From Eubacteriales bacterium (GTDB lineage: Bacteria > Bacillota > Clostridia > Christensenellales > Aristaeellaceae): a stretch of DNA of 46,445 nucleotides. The position numbers and the translations under genes are program-made. Within the stretch, counting starts at the first letter, position 1; every line of letters begins with the position of its first letter. This document shows positions 30,695 to 37,755 of the stretch, piece by piece. Location: NCBI GenBank assembly GCA_028705775.1, contig JAQWCW010000023.1, positions 1-46,445 on the forward strand, given 5' to 3'. The notes under the pieces were generated by a model, which was not told the origin of the DNA, searched no databases, and saw nothing but the letters and a program-made list of their open reading frames with translations.

Positions 30695-30820
30695 CAGGGG
30701 GATGCAAATTTGAATGTAATCGCAAACGATAGGTCGGGGTATCGTTTGCGATTAAGGGGCTAACGTTTGCGAGTAAATGCTATCGTTTACGAGTAAGGGA
30801 GTATCGTTTGCGAATATAAG
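30695..30820. repeat. Iteron-like 21-bp repeat array, copy 2
   Basis: The same design as at 25202: CAGGGGGATGCAAATT, a 14-bp inverted pair (30718-30731 with 30740-30753) around GGTCGGGG, then direct cores at 30742, 30763, 30783 and 30804 (21, 20, 21 bp). One unit fewer than copy 1. Confidence 0.65.
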
Positions 30821-30848
30821 TTCAGCAGTTTTTCTTCGGATAGAACAG

Positions 30849-31430
30849 TTACTTGTTTCTCCTACCTGCGTAGCGGAACACTTGGTTTCTGTATTCAGCA
30901 TATGGTGCGCCGAACGTGGCGGTCAAATACTTCTCTTCCTGCAGGATTTGAAGATGCAGCATAATGATGGCGAACAGTGAGAAGACAATGTTCGCCGGAT
31001 TACAAAACATCAGACATACGCCGACATACATGAAATCAAACCCAAGAAACGCTGGATTGCGGCTCCACCGATAAATGCCGTCTTGCACCAGTTCCGTTTT
31101 ATCGTTTTGCGGTATCCCTGCCCGCCAACTATTCTTCATGGTAATGACAGCCATCAGGAAAATCACATCCCCGATTGCTCCGACGCAGAAGCCGGTGAAA
31201 CGCGCGGAGTCCGGCAACCATGACCAGTTGAAAAGAATCGAAAGAACTTGGACGATCGGCGCGCCGAGGGTGGCGATGGACATCAGCATCTCGACTGTGT
31301 GGATATTCTTCTCTTTTCGCTTTCCGATTTGATGGGTTTGGATGCCTCGTTTTTTCTGGAGCAACATTTTCGTGAAATAGATCGCATAGAAGACTGCGAG
31401 TACAACGATGGCTAATACTTGATAGAGCAT
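30849..31430 (-). CDS. Isoprenylcysteine carboxyl methyltransferase-family membrane protein
   Basis: A 193-residue integral membrane protein with about five hydrophobic segments (first MLYQVLAIVVLAVFYAIYF). The C-terminal signature GIYRWSRNPAFLGFDFMYVG, then LQILQEEKYLTATFGAPYAE with the conserved RNP and EE is that of ICMT/PEMT-like methyltransferases that use SAM at the membrane. In bacteria the substrate is usually unknown (lipid or small molecule). It starts 4 bp after the histidine kinase stop with GGAGGTG inside the kinase end, so it is the third gene of the response regulator-kinase operon. Confidence 0.85.
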   Translation of the reverse strand: MLYQVLAIVVLAVFYAIYFTKMLLQKKRGIQTHQIGKRKEKNIHTVEMLMSIATLGAPIVQVLSILFNWSWLPDSARFTGFCVGAIGDVIFLMAVITMKNSWRAGIPQNDKTELVQDGIYRWSRNPAFLGFDFMYVGVCLMFCNPANIVFSLFAIIMLHLQILQEEKYLTATFGAPYAEYRNQVFRYAGRRNK

Positions 31431-31434
31431 ACAC

Positions 31435-32820
31435 TCACACCTCCAAACGGCTTACACTCAACATACCAGAGAGGACCTGTGGCAGAATGACAGTAAAGGC
31501 GCTGCCTATCCCTAATTGGCTTTCTACCCGTACCGTGCCGCCGTGGGATTTGACAATCCAATCCACGATGGACAGTCCCAAGCCCGTGCCGCTGCGGTCG
31601 CGCGCGGTATCCACGCGATAGAAGCGCTCGAAAAGGAACGGAATCGACTCCTCGGGGATACCGATGCCGTCATCGCGCACCGCAATGCAGACGCTTTCAC
31701 ATTCCCGGCAGGCGCTGATCTCCACATGACCGCTCGTATGTCCGTATTTGATGGCGTTCTCGGTCAGATTCAGCATGAGCTGCGTCATAAGGCTCTGATC
31801 CGCTGTAATCGTCAGTTCGTCGGGGATGTTCAATTCGAGCGTAATATCTGCCTGCTTGAGCTGCGTGCTCAGACTTTCTGCGACGCCCTCGCAGATGTCC
31901 TTTACGCATATCGTCTCCCGGCAAAGCGTATAACGCCCTTCCTGGCCCCGGGTGATGGTCAGTAACTGACCGATGATCTTTTGCATTCGCTCGCATTCCG
32001 CAAGCATGGTTTGCAACGAGACAGTCTGCTCGGTTGAAAGAGTTTCCTGCGAAAGTAAGCTTTCCGTATAGGCGCGCAACACCGCCACGGGCGTGCGCAG
32101 TTCATGGGACGCATCCGACGTGAATCGTTGTTCGCGCTTAAAGGCGGTTTCCACGCTGGCAAGCATTGTGTTGAGCGTATCCGTCAGATCGCCCAGTTCG
32201 TCCTTGACGGGAGCGGATGGAATGCGCGCGGACAGGTCGCCTTGTGAAATACTCTCAGCGCTTCGGATAATCTGACTGACGGGGCGCAGGGATTTCTTGG
32301 CGATCAGATACCCGCCACAGATGGCGATTGCCATCGCCAACGGAATACCCGTGAGAAATATCAACCGCAGCGTGGAGAGAACGCGGTCGCCCAGCGCGCA
32401 GGATGATGCGACGCGCACGCGAAACGTGAACCTGTCCTCCCGCACCAACTCGGAATCCAGCAGCAGCCACCGCTCCGACTCTCTCTTCACAAACCGGAAC
32501 ACGCCCGGCTCAATCGGTTCCTGATCGAACATGGTAATGTCCGAGCCGTAGGAAGCAAGTTCGCTGCCGTTTTCTTCGGTGATGAAGTACATACTGCCCG
32601 AGGCGATGGGCACTTCGTTCTCAAAAGTCAACAGCCCATCTTCGTTTTCGATCTGCGCGATTAGTTGTTCCATTGACAGCCTTGTTTCGCGCTCCAGCAT
32701 CTCCTCCAGCACATAATCCGTCAGGAAATACACGGCGCAGGCAAAAGCCGCCAATACGACCAGCATCAGCAAAGAATACCACAAAGTTATCTTATCACGC
32801 AAACTTATTGATTTAAGCAT
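31435..32820 (-). CDS. Sensor histidine kinase
   Basis: A 461-residue membrane kinase. TM1 (about 13-33) and TM2 (about 150-174) flank a ~115-residue extracellular sensor. Then come a HAMP linker (SLRPVSQIIRSAESISQGDL), the HisKA helix with phospho-acceptor His239 in SDASHELRTPV, and the ATPase domain with N box (MLNLTENAIKYG), DDGIGIPEE and GTGLGLSIVDWIVKSHGGTV. It phosphorylates the adjacent OmpR-type regulator. The signal is unknown; neighbours suggest envelope stress. Its start lies 3 bp after the regulator stop. Confidence 0.93.
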   Translation of the reverse strand: MLKSISLRDKITLWYSLLMLVVLAAFACAVYFLTDYVLEEMLERETRLSMEQLIAQIENEDGLLTFENEVPIASGSMYFITEENGSELASYGSDITMFDQEPIEPGVFRFVKRESERWLLLDSELVREDRFTFRVRVASSCALGDRVLSTLRLIFLTGIPLAMAIAICGGYLIAKKSLRPVSQIIRSAESISQGDLSARIPSAPVKDELGDLTDTLNTMLASVETAFKREQRFTSDASHELRTPVAVLRAYTESLLSQETLSTEQTVSLQTMLAECERMQKIIGQLLTITRGQEGRYTLCRETICVKDICEGVAESLSTQLKQADITLELNIPDELTITADQSLMTQLMLNLTENAIKYGHTSGHVEISACRECESVCIAVRDDGIGIPEESIPFLFERFYRVDTARDRSGTGLGLSIVDWIVKSHGGTVRVESQLGIGSAFTVILPQVLSGMLSVSRLEV

Positions 32821-32823
32821 TCG

Positions 32824-33498
32824 TCAGTCCTCTACCTTCAGCGTATAGCCCATGCCGCGCACCGTATGCAGCAACTTGTTTTGCACGTCCTTGTCGATCT
32901 TTCCGCGCAGGTACCGCACATACACGTCAACCAGATTGCTCTCAAAATTGCATTCATAATTCCACACATGGTCGGCGATTTGATCGCGTGTGAGCACCTG
33001 CCCGGCGTTTCGGAGCATGTACTCCAACAGCGCGTATTCCTTAGCGGTCAAACTGACGGCTTTTCCGTCACGGCTCACGGTGCGGGCGACAGTGTCCATC
33101 TCCAAGCTGTCCAGCTTAAGGAGCGGCGAGCGGTCGGGGACATGCTTGCGTAAAAGGGCGCGCACCCGCGCTAACAGTTCATCAAACGCGAAGGGCTTCA
33201 CAAGGTAATCATCCGCGCCCAAGTCCAGCCCTTTCACACGATCCGCGATGCCGTCCTTGGCGGTCAGCATCAAGATACCGCTCGGGGAATGCGCGGTGCG
33301 CAGTCGATGCAAAATCTCAAGACCGTTCAGGCCGGGCAGCATAATATCCAGAATGATCCCGTCATACACCGTCGAGGTCGCAAACTCAAATCCGTCAGCG
33401 CCGTTATCGCAAGCGTCTACGGCGTATCCTTCCGCGATCAAGCGTTTCTGCAATATAGTACGAAGCGCCGCGTCGTCTTCCACAATCAATAATCGCAT
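32824..33498 (-). CDS. OmpR/PhoB-family response regulator
   Basis: A 224-residue two-domain regulator. The receiver has the acidic pocket (VEDD), phospho-acceptor Asp51 in IILDIMLPG, Thr in LMLTAKD and Lys in DYLVKPFAF. The winged helix C-terminal domain shows LTAKEYALLEYMLRNAGQVL and VDVYVRYLRGKIDKD, then LLHTVRGMGYTL. It is the first gene of the operon with the kinase and the ICMT protein. Matching 20-bp operator-like elements stand upstream of its own promoter and of the divergent glycosidase gene, so it likely controls both. Confidence 0.94.
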   Translation of the reverse strand: MRLLIVEDDAALRTILQKRLIAEGYAVDACDNGADGFEFATSTVYDGIILDIMLPGLNGLEILHRLRTAHSPSGILMLTAKDGIADRVKGLDLGADDYLVKPFAFDELLARVRALLRKHVPDRSPLLKLDSLEMDTVARTVSRDGKAVSLTAKEYALLEYMLRNAGQVLTRDQIADHVWNYECNFESNLVDVYVRYLRGKIDKDVQNKLLHTVRGMGYTLKVED

Positions 33499-33533
33499 CG
33501 TTTCGGCAACCTCCCATAGATTCCTCCTTCTAA

Positions 33534-33567
33534 ATTATAGCATGGAAAAATGAGAGGAGTATGAAAC
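33534..33567 (-). promoter_or_regulatory. Promoter and operator of the two-component operon
   Basis: Minus strand: GTTTCATACTCCTCTCATTT (33548-33567), five bases, then the extended -10 TGCTATAAT. No -35 is present. The two TCAT cores are 11 bp apart, the spacing of OmpR-family half-sites. Element and spacing match the divergent promoter (17 of 20 bases identical). Confidence 0.75.
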
Positions 33568-33590
33568 CACAAAAAATAAAGAAGATATCC

Positions 33591-33624
33591 GTTTCATGTT
33601 CTTCTCATTTCCACCTGCTATGCT
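33591..33624 (+). promoter_or_regulatory. Promoter and operator of the glycosidase cluster
   Basis: GTTTCATGTTCTTCTCATTT (33591-33610), five bases, then the extended -10 TGCTATGCT (33616-33624). It lacks a -35, as expected for an activator-dependent promoter. Confidence 0.75.
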
Positions 33625-33668
33625 GAACGCGTCATCAAAAGTTGCTGACTGAATGGGAGGAAAGACGA

Positions 33669-34478
33669 ATGAAACGAACGATTCAAATCATATTGATCAC
33701 AATGGCTTTGTTGACAGTATATACCACCGCCTTTGCGTGGGAAGCGCCTTGCTTTGAAGGTACGGCAAATTGGCAGTATCAGGACGACACAGTATCGGTT
33801 CAAATCCAGAAGTGCAGTGAAAACGGCGTCACATGGTTTGTGGCGGACGTACAGATTTCAGACGTGGCGGGTTTTCACACGGAGACTGATCCCAGCCTTG
33901 CGCCAGTCTCAGAGATGGCGACGCGGGCAGGCGCAGTATTGGCGATCAACGGCGATGATTACGGCGTACATAAATACGGTGTCATCATACGTAATGGCGA
34001 ATTGCTGCGTACCCACGACACAACGCGCAATATGCTAATCGTAGATGCTAACGGCGACATGAGTATACGCACAGACCGAAAAAATGAAAAGTATAAAGAA
34101 TTAGGCCAACAGCTTGTTGACGCAGGTGTTTTACATACCTTTGAGTTTGGTCCCGAACTGGTGCGCGACGGGGCGGCGGTTACTTTTAGTCCGGATTTTG
34201 ATGTGATTTCCACCAAAGAGTCACGAGTAGAACCGCGAACCGCGATTGGACAGATCGGAACTTTACATTATGTAATCATTGTCGTGGATGGGCGACAGGA
34301 GGGATATTCCGCAGGCATATCGCTACAAGGGTTACAGCAGTTATTCCTTCGGTACGGCGTACATATTGCAATGAACTTAGACGGCGGCGGTTCGACAGAG
34401 ATGTGGTTTCAAGGCGAGATACTTTCCAGTCCCAGCGGAGGACATGAGCGTTCTGTATCGGACATCCTTTGGTTTTGA
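33669..34478 (+). CDS. Secreted phosphodiester glycosidase (NAGPA domain)
   Basis: A 269-residue exported protein from ATG 33669 (GGGAGGAAAG upstream) with signal peptide MKRTIQIILITMALLTVYTT ending near AFA. The NAGPA/phosphodiester glycosidase domain shows AVLAINGDDYGVHKYGVIIR, GPELVRDGAAV, SRVEPRTAIGQIG and MNLDGGGSTEMWF. The family cleaves sugar-phosphodiester bonds and in Firmicutes acts on cell-wall polymers or exopolysaccharide. It leads the plus-strand cargo cluster opposite the two-component operon and shares its operator type. Complete in length for a single domain. Confidence 0.88.
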   Translation: MKRTIQIILITMALLTVYTTAFAWEAPCFEGTANWQYQDDTVSVQIQKCSENGVTWFVADVQISDVAGFHTETDPSLAPVSEMATRAGAVLAINGDDYGVHKYGVIIRNGELLRTHDTTRNMLIVDANGDMSIRTDRKNEKYKELGQQLVDAGVLHTFEFGPELVRDGAAVTFSPDFDVISTKESRVEPRTAIGQIGTLHYVIIVVDGRQEGYSAGISLQGLQQLFLRYGVHIAMNLDGGGSTEMWFQGEILSSPSGGHERSVSDILWF

Positions 34479-34493
34479 ACAGAGGTATTTATC

Positions 34494-34820
34494 ATGTGGA
34501 GAAAATCATTGAAGAATGGAAGCATTGGGCTCTGTGTTGGAATCACATTAAACGAGATAATCGCGGTAATAGCTTCTTGTCGACTTAATTTCGGGTACTA
34601 CATGCCGTGTCTCTCGACACTTCCAGAGCAGGTTGGTGACGAAATGAATGCTATGATTTTGCTGATGGTTATCTGCGGAATCATAGGCATGAGCACTGGC
34701 ATTGCCGCATGGGCAGGGTGTCGACATCAAGAGAAGCTCGCTAAGCGGGGCTTTGGTGCGGCAGGCATGTGGAGGCAGGTAAGGGCAGGACGCATTCCAA
34801 TGATAGGAGAAAACCAATGA
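34494..34820 (+). CDS. Small membrane protein, paralogue of 36743 gene, altered C-terminus
   Basis: A 108-residue protein with two hydrophobic segments (GLCVGITLNEIIAVIAS and MILLMVICGIIGMSTGIAAW). The first ~75 residues are clearly similar to the protein at 36743-37072 (GIxLNEIIAVIxSxRLxxGY, MPCLSTLPEQVGDEMNA), the pattern of DUF3021-like membrane proteins. That relative has two more membrane segments after this point; here they are replaced by a charged tail (HQEKLAKRGFGAAGMWRQ). The gene looks 3'-truncated. Its stop overlaps the next start (ATGA). Confidence 0.6.
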   Translation: MWRKSLKNGSIGLCVGITLNEIIAVIASCRLNFGYYMPCLSTLPEQVGDEMNAMILLMVICGIIGMSTGIAAWAGCRHQEKLAKRGFGAAGMWRQVRAGRIPMIGENQ

Positions 34821-35278
34821 ACTCCTTGCTTGCTACAGCGCTGATCGCTATGGTACCGGTCATCGAACTGCGCGGCGCAATTCCAGTTGCGGTTGCGGGT
34901 GGCGCGCCAGTCTTTCCGACCGTCTGCGCGGCTATGTTCGGAAATTTACTGCCGGTTCCGTTCATTCTTTTGTTCATTCGTCGAATTCTTCGCTGGCTTA
35001 AAGAACGAAGCGTACACGGCCGCTTGCTTGCAGTCTGGATAGAAAACCGTGCCGTGAAACGAGCGCCCGCCGTGCGTAGGTATGCATTCTGGGGACTTGC
35101 GTTGTTCGTCGCTATTCCGCTGCCGGGAACGGGCGCGTGGACGGGCGCTTTGATTGCCGCGATGCTGGATATCCGGCTGAAACGGGCGTTTCCAGCCATA
35201 GCCTTGGGCGTGTTTATCGCGGGCATCTTGGTTGCACTGGCATCAAAAGGAACCATCACGGTTCTGGCGGGAGGATGA
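34817..35278 (+). CDS. Small multidrug export (COG2426) family membrane protein
   Basis: A 153-residue membrane protein starting at 34817, overlapping the previous stop, with AGGAG upstream. The N-terminal block LIAMVPVIELRGAIPVAVAG with P-x-x-E-x-R-G is the family signature. It is followed by a re-entrant-like ALFVAIPLPGTGAWTGALIA block. Four to five hydrophobic segments. Members are named for sequence only; related to DedA-like proteins that may act as lipid flippases, so undecaprenyl-phosphate handling is a good alternative given the PAP2 gene just downstream (2-bp gap). Confidence 0.82.
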   Translation: MNSLLATALIAMVPVIELRGAIPVAVAGGAPVFPTVCAAMFGNLLPVPFILLFIRRILRWLKERSVHGRLLAVWIENRAVKRAPAVRRYAFWGLALFVAIPLPGTGAWTGALIAAMLDIRLKRAFPAIALGVFIAGILVALASKGTITVLAGG

Positions 35279-35280
35279 AA

Positions 35281-35826
35281 ATGTGCATGTTTATTCAAAA
35301 CCTTGACTGGGCGGTCTTGGGATGGATTCGGAGCACATGTGTATGCGGCTTTGGGGACGCGGTTATGCCCGCGATCACGCACTTTGGCGATGGCGGAGTG
35401 ATCTGGGTGCTTATGGGAATCATCATGACGAGTAGTAAAAGATATCGGAAAAACGGCGTCCAATTGTTGTTCCGGCTTCTTTGCGGCCTGGTGATCGGCA
35501 ATCTGTTCCTTAAAAATCTGGTTGCGCGCCCACGCCCTTGCTGGCTGGAGCCGCAAGCGCTGCTGCTCATATCTATGCCGAAGGATTATTCGTTTCCGTC
35601 CGGCCACACGTTGGCGGCTGTCATCGCGGCGCTTAGCCTTACTCAGGCAAACGGGATGTTTGGATGCGCCGCAATCCCGCTCGCTGTGCTGATTGCGTTC
35701 TCCCGCATGTATCTGTTCGTTCATTTCCCAAGCGATATTTTAGCATCCGCTATACTGGGTGTCACGATTGTATTATCTACAAAACGTGCGTTCTGCCGAA
35801 TGACAACGCACGGAAACGTTGTGTAA
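35281..35826 (+). CDS. PAP2-family membrane phosphatase
   Basis: A 181-residue integral membrane phosphatase from ATG 35281 (GGGAGG upstream, just inside the previous gene). The three acid-phosphatase motifs are KNLVARPRP (KxxxxxxRP), PSGHT and SRMYLFVHFPSD (SRxxxxxHxxxD). Such small PAP2 proteins often dephosphorylate undecaprenyl pyrophosphate (bacitracin-resistance type) or other lipid phosphates at the outer face. It lies 2 bp after the COG2426 gene and is controlled together with it. All catalytic residues are present. Confidence 0.9.
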   Translation: MCMFIQNLDWAVLGWIRSTCVCGFGDAVMPAITHFGDGGVIWVLMGIIMTSSKRYRKNGVQLLFRLLCGLVIGNLFLKNLVARPRPCWLEPQALLLISMPKDYSFPSGHTLAAVIAALSLTQANGMFGCAAIPLAVLIAFSRMYLFVHFPSDILASAILGVTIVLSTKRAFCRMTTHGNVV

Positions 35827-35895
35827 AGATCGCGAATTCTGCGGCGCGATTTTTTATCCCGATTCTGTCGGCTACCGCGCTGGCATGGTGTATCT

Positions 35896-36639
35896 ATGAG
35901 TAAAACACTTTGTTTGACAATTGCTTTTCTTATGATTTCTTTTATATGCGGCTGCTCTGCAAAGAACGCTCCTCCTGATACGGAGGCGTTTGTTCCGATA
36001 GATACTCCGTCGCCTACACCCTCGGTCGCGCCATGGACGCCGGAGCCGACAATCACGCCACGTGTGTTTTCGATTGCGTTGGAAACGCCGGAGGCGGATG
36101 CGACGCCGCTGCTCATTCATCCCATCGACGAGCCGACACGCCCGCCAATCCTGTTTAGCTTTACCCCATATGTTTCCCAGCAGTTGGGCATTCAGTTTAG
36201 GGTGCCGGAATCATGGACTGCCTCAAGCATCGAGGGGAGTGATAACGCGATGGTGTTTACCGAGCCGCAAAGTGAAGCCAATGATGGATTCGCGAGTTCG
36301 CTCACCGTTGTGGTCAACAGTTATTCCTCCCTACAAACGCTAGAGGATGCAAACAAAGAACTTGATAACATAATCAGCCAGATACGCGCAAGCTATCCGC
36401 AGATGGAGGTTTCTTCCAAGGCGAAAAACAAAATGCTTGGCGAAGATGGATTTTATGTAACATATTGGATTGACTTGCCGATAGACGATAACAGTGCGAT
36501 CTTGCGTACGCGTGGTCGAATTTTGGTTGTACCCAGAAGCAAAAAACTATATCAGCTACGCTACATCTGTCCAGCTATGTACAACGCGGATTATGAAAAT
36601 GTATATAAGGAATTCAGAACCAGCGTTGAAGAGCTATGA
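35896..36639 (+). CDS. Lipoprotein with Pro/Thr-rich linker
   Basis: A 247-residue lipoprotein. The signal MSKTLCLTIAFLMISFICGC ends at a lipobox Cys (ICGC, residue ~20). A Pro/Thr-rich linker (DTPSPTPSVAPWTPEPTITP) spans residues ~35-90. The folded part (QLGIQFRVPESWTASSIEGS, then FTEPQSEANDGFASSLTVVV and VVPRSKKLYQLRYICPA) resembles PsbP/DUF1795-like modules that occur in extracellular Firmicute lipoproteins. Function unknown; probably an envelope-anchored sensor or binding protein of the cargo cluster. Confidence 0.7.
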   Translation: MSKTLCLTIAFLMISFICGCSAKNAPPDTEAFVPIDTPSPTPSVAPWTPEPTITPRVFSIALETPEADATPLLIHPIDEPTRPPILFSFTPYVSQQLGIQFRVPESWTASSIEGSDNAMVFTEPQSEANDGFASSLTVVVNSYSSLQTLEDANKELDNIISQIRASYPQMEVSSKAKNKMLGEDGFYVTYWIDLPIDDNSAILRTRGRILVVPRSKKLYQLRYICPAMYNADYENVYKEFRTSVEEL

Positions 36640-36742
36640 AGTGCTTCACCACCGTTGCGGGTTGCGAAGGCCGGTTTTCGCAGATAAGTTCTTCTATCTG
36701 CGAGCAATGTTTCAAAACTGTTCATTGAGGAGTGGAAGCGAT

Positions 36743-37072
36743 ATGCGAAAACAGTTACTAAAGAGCGGATGCATCAGTTTCTTTATCGGCATTGCGTTGA
36801 ATGAAGTCATCGCGGTGATCACATCCTATCGGCTTCGATTGGGTTACTTCATGCCTTGCTTGGCATCGCTTCCCGAACAGGTCGGCGGTGAAATGAATGC
36901 CGTTGTATTGCAAATGCTCATCTGCGGAACGCTGGGATTGGCGATAGGCGTCGCATGGCGTATTGGAACGCAACGGCAATGGAAACGCAGCAAACGTCTG
37001 CTAAGCGCTTTTGGAAGCTTTATACTGTCCATCCTGCCAACCGCGCTGGTCACGGTTTGCATGTGGAAATAA
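36743..37072 (+). CDS. Four-helix membrane protein, DUF3021-like
   Basis: A 109-residue protein from ATG 36743 (GAGG and GTGG upstream) with hydrophobic segments CISFFIGIALNEVIAVITS, VLQMLICGTLGLAIGVAW and the C-terminal FGSFILSILPTALVTVCMW. It is the complete paralogue of the 34494 gene. In Firmicutes DUF3021 proteins are often next to LytTR regulators; none is present here. The paralogous pair brackets the export/PAP2/lipoprotein genes, suggesting a local duplication of the cluster edge. Function unknown. Confidence 0.6.
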   Translation: MRKQLLKSGCISFFIGIALNEVIAVITSYRLRLGYFMPCLASLPEQVGGEMNAVVLQMLICGTLGLAIGVAWRIGTQRQWKRSKRLLSAFGSFILSILPTALVTVCMWK

Positions 37073-37088
37073 AGAAGGAGAGAGATAT

Positions 37089-37613
37089 ATGGAAATGAAA
37101 AATGCTATGCGGACTGGTTTGATTCTCATTCTGAGTGTGTGCCTGATAACGTCGGGACTTTCTTATGCCGGTGCTGAACAAGCACTACCGACGACGTCCC
37201 CGAAAACGACATTTGCATCCTTGCATGATCAGAATGCAGCAGACGATGGTGAAGACATTCAATATGAAAATCAGGATGATTCCATCATATCGATTGCCGT
37301 AACCACCGAACAGGCTATTCAACTTGTCAAAGAGCATTTACAGGCTAATGACTCCTACCGAATCGAAGTTGTGGAGTTGAACAGCGAAAATGGCGTGCTC
37401 TTGTACACGGTCATTGCAACGGATGCAATTGGCGATACACGTTGTCGAATCGTAGACGCCGTGACGGGCGAGATCACCGTTCGCAACCTTTGGCTGGACA
37501 GAGTTGACCGAGAGATCGAATTCGAGGCGGAAGAAGACGGCAGCATGGACGAAGCGGATCAAATGGGTGAAGACGACCGTCAAGGTGAAACTCGTAAAGG
37601 TGATGAACAATAA
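37089..37613 (+). CDS. Exported PepSY-domain protein
   Basis: A 174-residue protein from ATG 37089 (AAGGAGAGAG upstream) with a signal peptide (AMRTGLILILSVCLITSGLS). An acidic linker precedes a PepSY domain (ISIAVTTEQAIQLVKEHLQA, then YRIEVVELNSENGVLLYTVI and CRIVDAVTGEI). The tail is highly acidic (DEADQMGEDDRQGETRKGDE). PepSY domains inhibit proteases or act in cell-wall regulation near the membrane. Last gene of the plus-strand cargo cluster before the MFS promoter. Confidence 0.75.
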   Translation: MEMKNAMRTGLILILSVCLITSGLSYAGAEQALPTTSPKTTFASLHDQNAADDGEDIQYENQDDSIISIAVTTEQAIQLVKEHLQANDSYRIEVVELNSENGVLLYTVIATDAIGDTRCRIVDAVTGEITVRNLWLDRVDREIEFEAEEDGSMDEADQMGEDDRQGETRKGDEQ

Positions 37614-37628
37614 AATTTGGTATCTTGT

Positions 37629-37681
37629 TTGACACATTAAGCAAGGTGCAGTATCATTCTGTGAGAGCAGGAGATACTGCA
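37629..37681 (+). promoter_or_regulatory. Promoter with overlapping inverted repeat, MFS gene
   Basis: TTGACA (37629-37634), 17 bases, TATCAT (37652-37657). TGCAGTATC (37647-37655) and GATACTGCA (37673-37681) form a perfect inverted repeat across the -10, likely a repressor site or a leader hairpin. Confidence 0.65.
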
Positions 37682-37755
37682 TCTCGTTTCCTGTATAACC
37701 ACAAATACAATATGGCGTTAAACACAACACGCAGAGCATGGAGGCGAACCGCTCT

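Larger units (their letters stand above)
30180..30695. repeat. Long imperfect direct repeat, copy 1 (partner 39225-39741)
   Basis: About 500 bp in the same orientation as 39225-39741: hairpin, recombinase remnant, then a non-coding stretch with long identical runs such as those around 30431-30520. The stretch from 30431 to 30695 has no convincing gene on either strand. The two copies enclose the two-component/glycosidase/MFS cargo. Confidence 0.75.
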
